This document shows, in pieces, positions 17,187 through 24,493 of a stretch of 24,541 nucleotides of DNA. Under the pieces are notes generated by a model. It was not told the DNA's origin. It made no database searches and worked only from the letters and a program-made list of their open reading frames with translations. The stretch's first letter is position 1, and each line of letters opens with the position of its first letter. This stretch comes from Victivallaceae bacterium (lineage in GTDB: Bacteria > Verrucomicrobiota > Lentisphaeria > Victivallales > Victivallaceae), in NCBI GenBank assembly GCA_028717165.1, contig JAQUOK010000006.1, forward strand, positions 1 to 24,541, in the 5' to 3' direction. The position numbers were made by a program, and so were the translations under genes.

Positions 17187-19298
17187 ATGGAAAAATTGAA
17201 GATGCATTCGAAGAATTTTACGGATGAAAATATCGCTAAAATTGCGGAGCTGTTTCCGAATTGCGTTACAGAAGTGGAGACCACGGAAAACACGGAAAAT
17301 AAAGAATATAAGAAAGTTATTGATTTTGATTTGTTGAAGCAGGAACTGTCCGATAAAATTGTTGATGGTCCACGGGAAAGATACAGGCTTGACTGGCCCG
17401 GCAAACGTGAAGCATTACTCGCGGCAAACGCTCCGATTGCTAAAACCCTGCGCCCATGCCGTGAAGAAAGCGTTGACTTTGACAATACTCAAAATCTTTT
17501 CATCGAAGGTGACAATCTAGATGCCTTAAAGTTGCTCCAGGAAAATTACCTCGGCAAAGTCAAAATGATTTATATTGATCCTCCGTATAATACCGGAAAT
17601 GATTTTATTTATTCTGACAACTTTGCTGAATCAGGCGAAGAATACCTCCTTGAATCAGGCCAGAAAGACGAAGCAGGAAACCGCCTTATCGCAAATACTG
17701 AATCTAACGGACGCTTCCACTCGGATTGGTTATCTATGATGTATTCTCGTCTCAAGCTAGCACGAAATCTACTCAAGGATGATGGGGTAATTTTTATTTC
17801 CATTGATGAAGGAGAACAGGCAAATATTAAAAGACTTTGTGATGAAATCTTCGGAGAAGAAAATTTTGTCGAATGCATCTGTTGGAACAAGCGAATACCC
17901 AAAAACGATAAGGGGGTGGGAAATATTCATGAATACATTCTTTTATATGTGAAAGATAGCTTTACTAAGCCTGTTTTTACAATGAGAAAAGATGGATTAG
18001 ATGATATCTATGAACTAGTTGAAAAACTTAAAAAGGCGAATGTTGCATTAAATGATGCAGAAAAAGAAATAAAAAAATTATATAAAAAGAATAACTATGA
18101 CCGAGGGATAACGCTTTACAATGCTTTTGATGAAAACTACCGACTATGGGGAAAAATAAATATGAGTTGGCCAAATGCGAATACATTTGGTCCAACATAT
18201 GAAGTTATACATCCACTTACAGGTAAGCCTGTAAAAATGCCAGATCGAGGATGGAGATGGAAAGAAGATACCTTTAATCAATCCGCAAACTGTATAAATG
18301 GCGAGTATGATGATATCAAAAAATTACATGATGGAAGCGTTATGTGCGGTAAGATATGGTTTGCTACCGATGAAAATACGCAACCCAGTTCAATAACCTA
18401 CCTTGATGAAGTAAATACATTTCTACTTAGATCAATTCTTTCATTTAAAAGTGATGGTGGTATTGAGGTCGAGAATTTATTCGAAGGGAAAAGTTATTTT
18501 TCATACCCCAAGCCAACACAATTATTGCGAGTCTTGTTTAGTTCAAATAAATCTACAGAACCAGAAGTATTTTTAGATTTTTTCGCGGGCTCCGCTACTA
18601 CAGCTCATGCAGTAATGCAATTAAATGCAGAAGATAACGGAAAACGCAAATTTATCATGGTGCAATTGCCGGAAGAATGTGATGAAAAATCTGAAGCTTT
18701 TAAAGCTGGTTATAAAAATATTGCCGAAATCAGCAAAGAGCGCATTCGCCGCGCCGGGGATAAAATTAAGAAAGAATTAACCGCGAAAGACACGAAAGAA
18801 GATAGAAAAGATGATTTATTCAGCATAGCTGAAAAAGAAAAAAACTTTCGTGATTTTAGCGCCTTTCGCGGTTCCCAAAAACTTGATACCGGGTTTCGGG
18901 TGTTGAAGATTGACAGCAGTAATATGCGAGATGTTTATTATAATCCTGACGCGGTAGACCAGGATGAACTGGGCTTGCACTTCGATAACATCAAGGATGA
19001 CCGCAGCGATGAAGATTTACTGTTCCAGGTACTGCTTGACTGGGGTGTTGACCTGACATTGCCGATCACTAAAGAGACTATTTCCGGCCGGGAAGTTTTC
19101 TTTGTTGATGGAAACGCATTAGCTGCCTGTTTTGTTGACAACGGGAAAATAGACGAAGATTTCTGCAAAGAGCTTGCCAAGCGTGAACCGTTACGAGTAG
19201 TTTTCCGTGACGCCGGTTTCGCCGATGACAGCGCCAAGATCAACGTAGAGCAGATATTCAAGCTCCTGAGCCCGCACACGGAGGTGAAGAGCATATGA
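17187..19298 (+). CDS. mod: type III restriction-modification adenine methyltransferase (Mod)
   Basis: A 703-residue beta-class N6-adenine methyltransferase. The catalytic motif DPPYNTG is at residues 131-137 and the AdoMet-binding motif DFFAGSATTAHA comes late at 464-475, the motif order of type III Mod subunits. Mod recognises the target site and methylates it; with Res it forms the restriction complex. The specificity (target recognition) region should be residues about 235-430, where the DNA becomes noticeably more AT-rich than the rest of the gene. Two stretches look like repeat-derived additions: ETTENTEN near residue 31 and about 531-565, from TAKDTKED to FRDFSAFRG, placed between RIRRAGDKI and LDTGFRVLKID, which are normally close together. 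The stop overlaps the next start (ATGA). The function is confident; activity after the insertion is unknown. Confidence 0.92.
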   Translation: MEKLKMHSKNFTDENIAKIAELFPNCVTEVETTENTENKEYKKVIDFDLLKQELSDKIVDGPRERYRLDWPGKREALLAANAPIAKTLRPCREESVDFDNTQNLFIEGDNLDALKLLQENYLGKVKMIYIDPPYNTGNDFIYSDNFAESGEEYLLESGQKDEAGNRLIANTESNGRFHSDWLSMMYSRLKLARNLLKDDGVIFISIDEGEQANIKRLCDEIFGEENFVECICWNKRIPKNDKGVGNIHEYILLYVKDSFTKPVFTMRKDGLDDIYELVEKLKKANVALNDAEKEIKKLYKKNNYDRGITLYNAFDENYRLWGKINMSWPNANTFGPTYEVIHPLTGKPVKMPDRGWRWKEDTFNQSANCINGEYDDIKKLHDGSVMCGKIWFATDENTQPSSITYLDEVNTFLLRSILSFKSDGGIEVENLFEGKSYFSYPKPTQLLRVLFSSNKSTEPEVFLDFFAGSATTAHAVMQLNAEDNGKRKFIMVQLPEECDEKSEAFKAGYKNIAEISKERIRRAGDKIKKELTAKDTKEDRKDDLFSIAEKEKNFRDFSAFRGSQKLDTGFRVLKIDSSNMRDVYYNPDAVDQDELGLHFDNIKDDRSDEDLLFQVLLDWGVDLTLPITKETISGREVFFVDGNALAACFVDNGKIDEDFCKELAKREPLRVVFRDAGFADDSAKINVEQIFKLLSPHTEVKSI
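17280..17299 (+). repeat. short CACGGAAAA-type repeat within the mod 5' coding region
   Basis: The sequence accacggaaaacacggaaaa is a tandem of (C)CACGGAAAA and encodes TTENTE in Mod. It resembles, in opposite sense on the other strand, the simple CACGAAA-type elements later in the operon. It adds residues at the N-terminus and does not disturb the reading frame. Confidence 0.45.
18779..18873 (+). repeat. palindromic element embedded in mod
   Basis: The left arm aaccgcgaaagacacgaaag (18779-18798) is matched in inverted orientation by 18845-18873. The outer 11 bases (aaccgcgaaag) and inner 8 bases (cacgaaag) pair exactly; the right arm has about 9 extra bases between them. The element lies in frame and encodes Mod residues about 531-562. 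The 28 bases 18846-18873 recur identically at 19550-19577. Confidence 0.7.
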
Positions 19299-19597
19299 GC
19301 AAAGAGTTTAACAACCGCGAAAAACACGAAAAGGTTTTATTTTCTGATGAATGCTACGCCATTCAGGGAGCTGTATTTGATGTTTATAAAGAGATGGGCT
19401 GTGGTTTTCTTGAGGCAGTCTATCAGGAGTGCCTGGAGAAAGAACTGCACAAAAGGAATATTTCTTTTCAATCTCAGGTTGAACTTGGATTACTCGTCAA
19501 CTTTGGCAGTTATCCAAAAATTGAAATCATTCGCATGGCTAATTCAAATTTTCGTGATTTTAGCGCCTTTCGCGGTTTAAAGAGAGGTGCGGAATGA
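19295..19597 (+). CDS. GxxExxY-family protein, internally deleted remnant
   Basis: A 100-residue frame whose first 63 residues match the N-terminus of GxxExxY proteins, including YAIQGAVFDVYKEMGCG and the signature GFLEAVY (37-43). Directly after ISFQSQVE it jumps to LGLLVNFGSYPKIEIIRM, which is the C-terminal end of the family. From memory about 50 residues normally lie between, including the Asp and the E-x-K of the PD-(D/E)xK nuclease-like core, so the protein cannot keep that activity. The deletion is in frame, and both ATGA overlaps (with mod and with the RhuM gene) are preserved. It also begins with NNREKHEK and ends with NFRDFSAFRG, both encoded by arms of the embedded palindromic repeat. 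It is best viewed as a decayed gene that still links translation of its neighbours. Confidence 0.75.
   Translation: MSKEFNNREKHEKVLFSDECYAIQGAVFDVYKEMGCGFLEAVYQECLEKELHKRNISFQSQVELGLLVNFGSYPKIEIIRMANSNFRDFSAFRGLKRGAE
19313..19577 (+). repeat. inverted repeat arms spanning the GxxExxY remnant
   Basis: The left arm aaccgcgaaaaacacgaaaa (19313-19332) and right arm (19550-19577, ending cgcctttcgcggtt) are inverted copies of the same AACCGCGAAA/CACGAAA element seen in mod. They enclose the GxxExxY-derived core. The right arm is identical over 28 bases to 18846-18873 and is read in the same frame in both genes (FRDFSAFRG). Confidence 0.65.
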
Positions 19598-20631
19598 GAT
19601 ACGAAAATCACGAAATAGAGTCTGCCAAGGGGCAGTTACTGGTTTATCAGGGCCAGGACGGTAGTATGAAGTTAGATGTCCGTCTCCAGGATGATACTAT
19701 CTGGCTTAACTTGAATCAGCTGAGTGAGCTTTTTGATATTGACAAATCCGGTATCAGCAGGCACTTAAAGAATATATTTGAGAGCGGTGAGCTGACGCGG
19801 GATTCAGTTGTTGCAAATTTTGCAACAACTGCTGATGACGGTAAAACATATAAGGTTGATTATTTTAATCTTGACGCTATAATTTCAGTGGGATACCGGG
19901 TAAAATCCCATGTAGCGACCCGTTTCCGCATCTGGGCTACTGAACGATTGAAGGAGTATATTGTTAAAGGCTTTACCATGGATGATGAACGGCTAAAAGA
20001 AAGCGGCGGCGGTTTATACTTTGACGAACTGCTTGAACGTATCCGGGATATCCGTTCATCAGAAAAAGTGTTTTGGCGCAAGGTTCTGGATATTTACGCC
20101 ACCAGTATAGATTATGATCCGAAAGCGGATACGTCACATGAATTTTTTAAAGTAATCCAGAACAAGATGCACTGGGCGGCGCACGGCCAGACCGCTGCCG
20201 AAGTAATATACAAACGCGCAAATGCCGCACAGCCGAATATGGGCATGACCAACTGGGTGGGTTCTTACATTCGGAAAAGTGAAACGCAAATCGCTAAAAA
20301 CTATCTTAATGAACGGGAACTCGACGTGCTTAACCGCATTGTAACTTTGTACTTGGATTTTGCTGAACTGCAAGCGATTGAAAGGAACGTTATGACCATG
20401 CGCGATTGGGTTGAAAAACTTGATAGTTTTCTCAAGCTTTCCGGGCGCGATATTTTAAAGCACGCCGGGAAAATCAGTCACAGTATGGCACTTGAGCGAG
20501 CCAATAAGGAATATGAAAAATTTAGAATAAAAAAACTTTCAGAACCAACCGAGGTAGAGAAGCACTTCATTGAAGCGGAAAAGGAAATCAAACAAATAGC
20601 GGCTTCCAAGAAAAAAGGAGGCAAGCAATGA
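19594..20631 (+). CDS. rhuM: RhuM-family protein (DNA-binding-like N-terminus)
   Basis: A 345-residue protein matching the RhuM (virulence-factor) family, named after a Salmonella pathogenicity-island gene of unclear function. The N-terminal half carries family-typical text such as TIWLNLNQLSELFDIDKSG and SVGYRVKSHVATRFRIWAT, a KilA-N/Bro-like DNA-binding-type region. The middle includes EKVFWRKVLDIYATSIDYD and the C-terminus is a charged helix. The family recurs in mobile islands and within type III restriction operons. It starts by ATGA overlap with the GxxExxY remnant and ends by ATGA overlap with res, so it is produced together with Mod and Res. A regulator or toxin-like accessory is possible; the role is not established. 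Confidence 0.85.
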   Translation: MRYENHEIESAKGQLLVYQGQDGSMKLDVRLQDDTIWLNLNQLSELFDIDKSGISRHLKNIFESGELTRDSVVANFATTADDGKTYKVDYFNLDAIISVGYRVKSHVATRFRIWATERLKEYIVKGFTMDDERLKESGGGLYFDELLERIRDIRSSEKVFWRKVLDIYATSIDYDPKADTSHEFFKVIQNKMHWAAHGQTAAEVIYKRANAAQPNMGMTNWVGSYIRKSETQIAKNYLNERELDVLNRIVTLYLDFAELQAIERNVMTMRDWVEKLDSFLKLSGRDILKHAGKISHSMALERANKEYEKFRIKKLSEPTEVEKHFIEAEKEIKQIAASKKKGGKQ

Positions 20632-23600
20632 AACTGAAATTTAAAAAACAGGAATACCAGACACGGGCTGTTGACTCTGTAGTAGAGTGCTTCAAGGGGC
20701 AACCGTGTATTTCCGGCTTAAAATACCGCATGGACCCTGGAATATCTAATATACAGCGAAAAGATCAGGCTGATGGACAAGCTGAACTGGGTTTAAGAAC
20801 TGATGACGCGGACAGCTTCAAGAATGCCGAAATACTTTTAAATGAAATGCAGATTCTTGAAAATATTCAAGCGGTTCAAAGAAGGCAGAATCTGCCATTG
20901 TCTCCAGCTCTTGTCAAAACTAAAATTTCCCCGGTAAATATTGACGTGGAAATGGAAACGGGAACTGGTAAGACTTATTGTTATATTAAAACGATTTTTG
21001 AGATGAATGAGCTTTACGGCTGGAGCAAGTTTATAGTTATTGTTCCCAGTATAGCCATTCGTGAGGGTGTTTATAAATCACTGGAAATTACCGCTGAACA
21101 CTTTCAGGAAAGTTACAACAAAAAAGCAAAATTCTTTATTTATAATTCCAATCAACTGCATAATCTGGAAAGTTTTTCATCGGATGCCGGGATAAATGTC
21201 ATGATAATCAATGTCCAGGCATTTAATGCCACCGGTAAAGACAATCGTCGTATTTATGAAGAGCTGGACGACTTCCAGAGCCGCCGCCCGATTGATGTTA
21301 TCAAGGCTAACCGGCCAATACTGATTCTTGACGAACCGCAAAAGATGGAAGGGAAAAAGACGCTGGATTCACTTAGGGAATTCAATCCGCTTTTTGTCCT
21401 GCGTTATTCAGCTACACACAAAACACAGCATAATAAGGTTCACCGTTTGGACGCATTGGACGCTTACAACCAAAAACTGGTTAAAAAGATTGCGGTACGG
21501 GGAATTTCCGTTAAAGGCTTATCCGGTACAAACGCCTATTTATATCTGGAATCAATAGAAGTTTCAAAGCAAAGCCCAATTGCGAGAATCGAAATTGAAG
21601 TAAAAACTGGGACGGGAATAAAAAGAATATTCCGTAAACTGGGAAAAGGCGACAATCTTTATGATATTTCCGGAGGCTTGGATCAGTATAAGGATTTTGT
21701 GATTAGCGAAATTAACGCCAACACGGATACCGTTGAATTTCTGAATGGGTACCAGTTACAGGCCGGAGAAGCTGCCGGCGATGTCAATGAGACAGCTCTG
21801 CGGCGTATCCAGATACGTGAAGCAATCAGAGCCCACTTTGAAAAAGAACAGGTACTCTACCACCAGGGAATAAAAGTTCTTACACTCTTTTTCATTGATG
21901 AAGTCGCAAAATATCGAGTCTATACCGATGCAGGAGAAGAAGGCGGAGAATACGCAAAAATCTTTGAAGAGGAATATCAGGACGCGCTGGATGAACTAAT
22001 GCAGGATATGCTGATGCCTGAAACGTATCGGAAATACGTTGATTTTATTCCCGTAGAAAACACCCATAACGGCTATTTTTCTATCGATAAAAAAGGTAAA
22101 ATGGTCGATGCCGTCAAGTCAGCAAAAAGTGAAAAAGAAGAAAGCACAGATCAAAGCGCTTATGATTTGATCCTTAAGGATAAAGAAAGGCTGTTGTCAT
22201 TTGAAGAACCAACCCGCTTTATATTTTCCCACTCTGCACTCCGTGAGGGCTGGGACAACCCGAATGTATTTATAATATGCACCCTGAAACATAGTAATAA
22301 TACTATTTCCCGTCGTCAGGAAGTAGGGCGCGGCTTGCGTATTGCCGTTAATCAGCAGGGAGAACGTCAGGATAACCCGGCTACCGTCCATCAAACCAAT
22401 GTACTGACAGTTGTCGCCAGCGAAAGTTATAAAGAGTTCGTCACGGCATTACAGCGTGATATCAGCGACTCACTTTCAGAAAGGCCGCGAGTCGCGGATG
22501 CCAAATATTTCAATGGCAAAATACTGCAAACTTCGACTGGTAACGTAACAGTAACGCAGGATATGGCGGAAGGTATTGAGTTTTATCTTATTCAAAACGC
22601 CTATGTCGACCGTAAGAAAAATATTACAGAAAAATATCATGTGGCGGTAAGAGAGCAAACCCTTGTTCCGCTCCCGGAAGATTTACAGCTTTACAGAGAG
22701 CAGATTTTTCAATTGATTGACAGTGTTTACAGTGATGCCAGCCTGCCGCAAATTGAAAATGACCGTGGAGCCAAAACGAACCCGCTGAACGCCAATTTTG
22801 AAAAGAAAGAATTCAAGGAATTGTGGAACAGAATCAACTACAAAGCTGTTTACAGCGTAAAATTCGACAGCTCAGAGCTAATTGATAAATGCATCGTTGC
22901 TTTAGAAACTGAATTGCGGGTTAGCCCTTTACAGTATACTGTTCAAGCTGGAGAACAACTGGAAGATATAAGTTTTAATCAGATGAAGTCAGCCGATGGA
23001 TTTAAACTTCGCGAAACTCAAACCGAAAGTAGCTCCAGATCTATCCATTCCGCAGTAAAATATGACCTGATTGGGAAGATTGCGGAAAATGTTCAACTTA
23101 CCAGAAAAACCGTCGCAAATATTTTAACTGGAATCCCCAAGGCTGTTTTTTCTCAATTTAAGACAAATCCGGAAAATTTCATTTCTGAAGCCAGCCGTTT
23201 AATGCGAGAACAAAAAGCAACCGTTATCATTGAACATTTGACGTACGATTCGCTTACAGAAAGGCATAATACAGATATTTTTACAGACGGGCAAAGCAAA
23301 CAGGATTTCAGCAAAGCTGGAGAACCGCTTAAACGCCATATCTATGATTACGTAATAACGGATTCAAAAACAGAACGTACTTTTGTGAACGAACTTGACA
23401 CCAGCTCGGAAGTGATTGTTTATGCCAAATTACCGAAAGGCTTTTCTATTCCGACCCCAGTTGGCAATTATAACCCTGACTGGGCCATTTCATTCAAAGA
23501 AGGCACTGTTAAACACATCTATTTTGTGGCTGAGACCAAAGGCTCAATGTCAAGTATGGAATTGCGGGAAATAGAGAAGACCAAAATCAAATGCGCCAGA

Positions 23601-23702
23601 AAATTCTTCGATGAAATCAACCGCAAGCTGAACCCTGAAAACGTAAAATATGATGTAGTGAACAGCTACAGCAAACTAATGGAAGTTGTCAGCGGAGATT
23701 AA
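20628..23702 (+). CDS. res: type III restriction enzyme Res subunit (helicase-nuclease)
   Basis: A 1,024-residue restriction subunit. Superfamily 2 motifs are in order: Walker A METGTGKT (109-116), motif II DEPQ (235-238), SAT (261-263), a motif V-type REGWDNPNVF (about 539) and motif VI RRQEVGRGLR (about 562). A C-terminal PD-(D/E)xK nuclease is visible as NPDW (about 949-952), followed by AETKG (about 968-972). With Mod it forms the complex that translocates from unmethylated sites and cleaves DNA. No frameshift or truncation is seen, so the nuclease side appears intact. It is the last gene of the operon; a strong terminator follows at 23789. Confidence 0.92.
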   Translation: MKLKFKKQEYQTRAVDSVVECFKGQPCISGLKYRMDPGISNIQRKDQADGQAELGLRTDDADSFKNAEILLNEMQILENIQAVQRRQNLPLSPALVKTKISPVNIDVEMETGTGKTYCYIKTIFEMNELYGWSKFIVIVPSIAIREGVYKSLEITAEHFQESYNKKAKFFIYNSNQLHNLESFSSDAGINVMIINVQAFNATGKDNRRIYEELDDFQSRRPIDVIKANRPILILDEPQKMEGKKTLDSLREFNPLFVLRYSATHKTQHNKVHRLDALDAYNQKLVKKIAVRGISVKGLSGTNAYLYLESIEVSKQSPIARIEIEVKTGTGIKRIFRKLGKGDNLYDISGGLDQYKDFVISEINANTDTVEFLNGYQLQAGEAAGDVNETALRRIQIREAIRAHFEKEQVLYHQGIKVLTLFFIDEVAKYRVYTDAGEEGGEYAKIFEEEYQDALDELMQDMLMPETYRKYVDFIPVENTHNGYFSIDKKGKMVDAVKSAKSEKEESTDQSAYDLILKDKERLLSFEEPTRFIFSHSALREGWDNPNVFIICTLKHSNNTISRRQEVGRGLRIAVNQQGERQDNPATVHQTNVLTVVASESYKEFVTALQRDISDSLSERPRVADAKYFNGKILQTSTGNVTVTQDMAEGIEFYLIQNAYVDRKKNITEKYHVAVREQTLVPLPEDLQLYREQIFQLIDSVYSDASLPQIENDRGAKTNPLNANFEKKEFKELWNRINYKAVYSVKFDSSELIDKCIVALETELRVSPLQYTVQAGEQLEDISFNQMKSADGFKLRETQTESSSRSIHSAVKYDLIGKIAENVQLTRKTVANILTGIPKAVFSQFKTNPENFISEASRLMREQKATVIIEHLTYDSLTERHNTDIFTDGQSKQDFSKAGEPLKRHIYDYVITDSKTERTFVNELDTSSEVIVYAKLPKGFSIPTPVGNYNPDWAISFKEGTVKHIYFVAETKGSMSSMELREIEKTKIKCARKFFDEINRKLNPENVKYDVVNSYSKLMEVVSGD

Positions 23703-23718
23703 AATTTGAGAAGATTAA

Positions 23719-23739
23719 CAAAATAAATCGGCTGATTTC
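23719..23739 (+). repeat. right direct repeat at island boundary
   Basis: The 21-nt partner of 9790-9810, 19 of 21 bases identical with the 13-nt core aaatcggctgatt. It lies 16 bases after the res stop and about 50 bases before the terminator. Confidence 0.6.
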
Positions 23740-23788
23740 ATTGGTCCCCAGATGTCGGCGTTTCACGCCGGAAAAAACCTCCTTTAAG

Positions 23789-23826
23789 AATTCCCCGGCT
23801 CTTTAGTAAACCGGGGAATTTTTCAT
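23789..23826 (+). terminator. rho-independent terminator
   Basis: A perfect 10-bp stem, AATTCCCCGG (23789-23798) and CCGGGGAATT (23811-23820), with a 12-base loop and a run of T after the stem (aattttt). It would end rightward transcription from res. Because it lies outside the right direct repeat, it probably ended the 6053-9806 operon before the island arrived. Confidence 0.85.
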
Positions 23827-23846
23827 TTAACCGACAAGGAGGCATC

Positions 23847-24392
23847 ATGACCAGACAGGAATTTTACAAAGCGATGGAACGCGAAAAAATCATCATGTAT
23901 GATAAATTCGTCAGCCATCTCAACCGCACGCCGCTTCCGGAGCTTGCCGCCCGCTGGGTCGGGGTACTGGAGCTCGCTAAGGAACACGAAACAGCAAAGA
24001 ACCGCGCCGACTGGCTCGCCATGTTTATGTGGAACTCGACCGCCCTGACTGTAGGCGAAAGGGTATTGGCAAATAGAGAAGAAAAGCGCCTCCGTGAAAC
24101 AGCCCGGAAAGCGGAAGCGGAACGCAAACAGCGGGAAGCTGAAATCCATGAAAAACTTTCCCTCCGGAAGCTCATATTCTGGAAACACTGCTCAGAATAC
24201 GACCGCCGGCAACTGGTGAAAAACTATCTGCCGAACACCGATGATTTTTATCAGGAATACGTTCGCGAAAACTATCTCGACCATCTCAACGACATGTCGG
24301 ATCGTATGGCGCTATTGTGGTTCTGGAACGCTTTACCGCCTTTTTCCCTGGAATCGCTGCCGTTTGAAAAACCCTTAGCAAAAGCCGCATGA
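23847..24392 (+). CDS. hypothetical protein with central charged coiled coil
   Basis: A 181-residue protein of unknown family. A strong AAGGAGG site precedes the ATG, right after the terminator. The N-terminal 70 residues are helical; residues about 75-115 form a highly charged, Arg/Glu/Lys-rich coiled coil; the C-terminal part is aromatic and acidic (WKHCSEYDRRQLVKNYLPNTD), ending in Ala. The GC level and style match the element backbone (6053-9806), not the defence island. It overlaps the following 34-residue ORF by ATGA. An element accessory is likely; no function can be named. Confidence 0.78.
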   Translation: MTRQEFYKAMEREKIIMYDKFVSHLNRTPLPELAARWVGVLELAKEHETAKNRADWLAMFMWNSTALTVGERVLANREEKRLRETARKAEAERKQREAEIHEKLSLRKLIFWKHCSEYDRRQLVKNYLPNTDDFYQEYVRENYLDHLNDMSDRMALLWFWNALPPFSLESLPFEKPLAKAA

Positions 24393-24493
24393 AGATATTG
24401 AAGTTTAAAGGTTTTGAGTTTATCGCCGGAGCGTCAGACGAAGTGAACGCTCCGGCAGAAAAAATAACCCGATGGGAGGAACAGAATGAATGA
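24389..24493 (+). CDS. 34-residue small ORF overlapping both neighbours
   Basis: ATG at 24389 overlaps the previous stop (ATGA) and the TGA at 24491-24493 overlaps the next gene's start region. The peptide begins MKILKFKGFEFIAGASDE. No ribosome site of its own is needed if coupled. The codons also contain a perfect hairpin, so the ORF may be a leader that couples translation rather than a functional protein. Existence as a gene is uncertain. Confidence 0.45.
   Translation: MKILKFKGFEFIAGASDEVNAPAEKITRWEEQNE
24425..24456. promoter_or_regulatory. perfect 10-bp hairpin before the last gene
   Basis: GCCGGAGCGT (24425-24434) pairs exactly with ACGCTCCGGC (24447-24456) across a 12-base loop. No T-run follows on the plus strand (agaaaaaat instead), so it is not a standard terminator. 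It ends 17 bases before the GGGAGG site of the next gene and may affect its translation or mRNA stability. Confidence 0.5.

Larger units (their letters stand above)
9790..23739. mobile_element. defence cargo island bracketed by a 21-nt direct repeat
   Basis: All genes from about 10014 to 23702 are on the plus strand, are defence-type genes and are visibly more AT-rich than the element genes on both sides. A near-perfect 21-nt direct repeat (9790-9810 and 23719-23739) brackets them, with the left copy covering the stop of the 9123-9806 gene. This is what integration at a gene 3' end, or a target duplication, would leave. No integrase, transposase or resolvase is encoded between the repeats, so movement would need a recombinase supplied in trans, or this is a relic. 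The unit boundaries are inferred; the repeat is seen directly. Confidence 0.55.

Noticed and set aside
17280..17299. Phase-variable simple repeat in mod
   Set aside because: Only two imperfect units are present, too few for slipped-strand switching, and the frame is open.
23756..23770. Small hairpin cggcg-tttca-cgccg before the terminator
   Set aside because: Only five base pairs; it could be chance and the following 10-bp terminator stem is far stronger.
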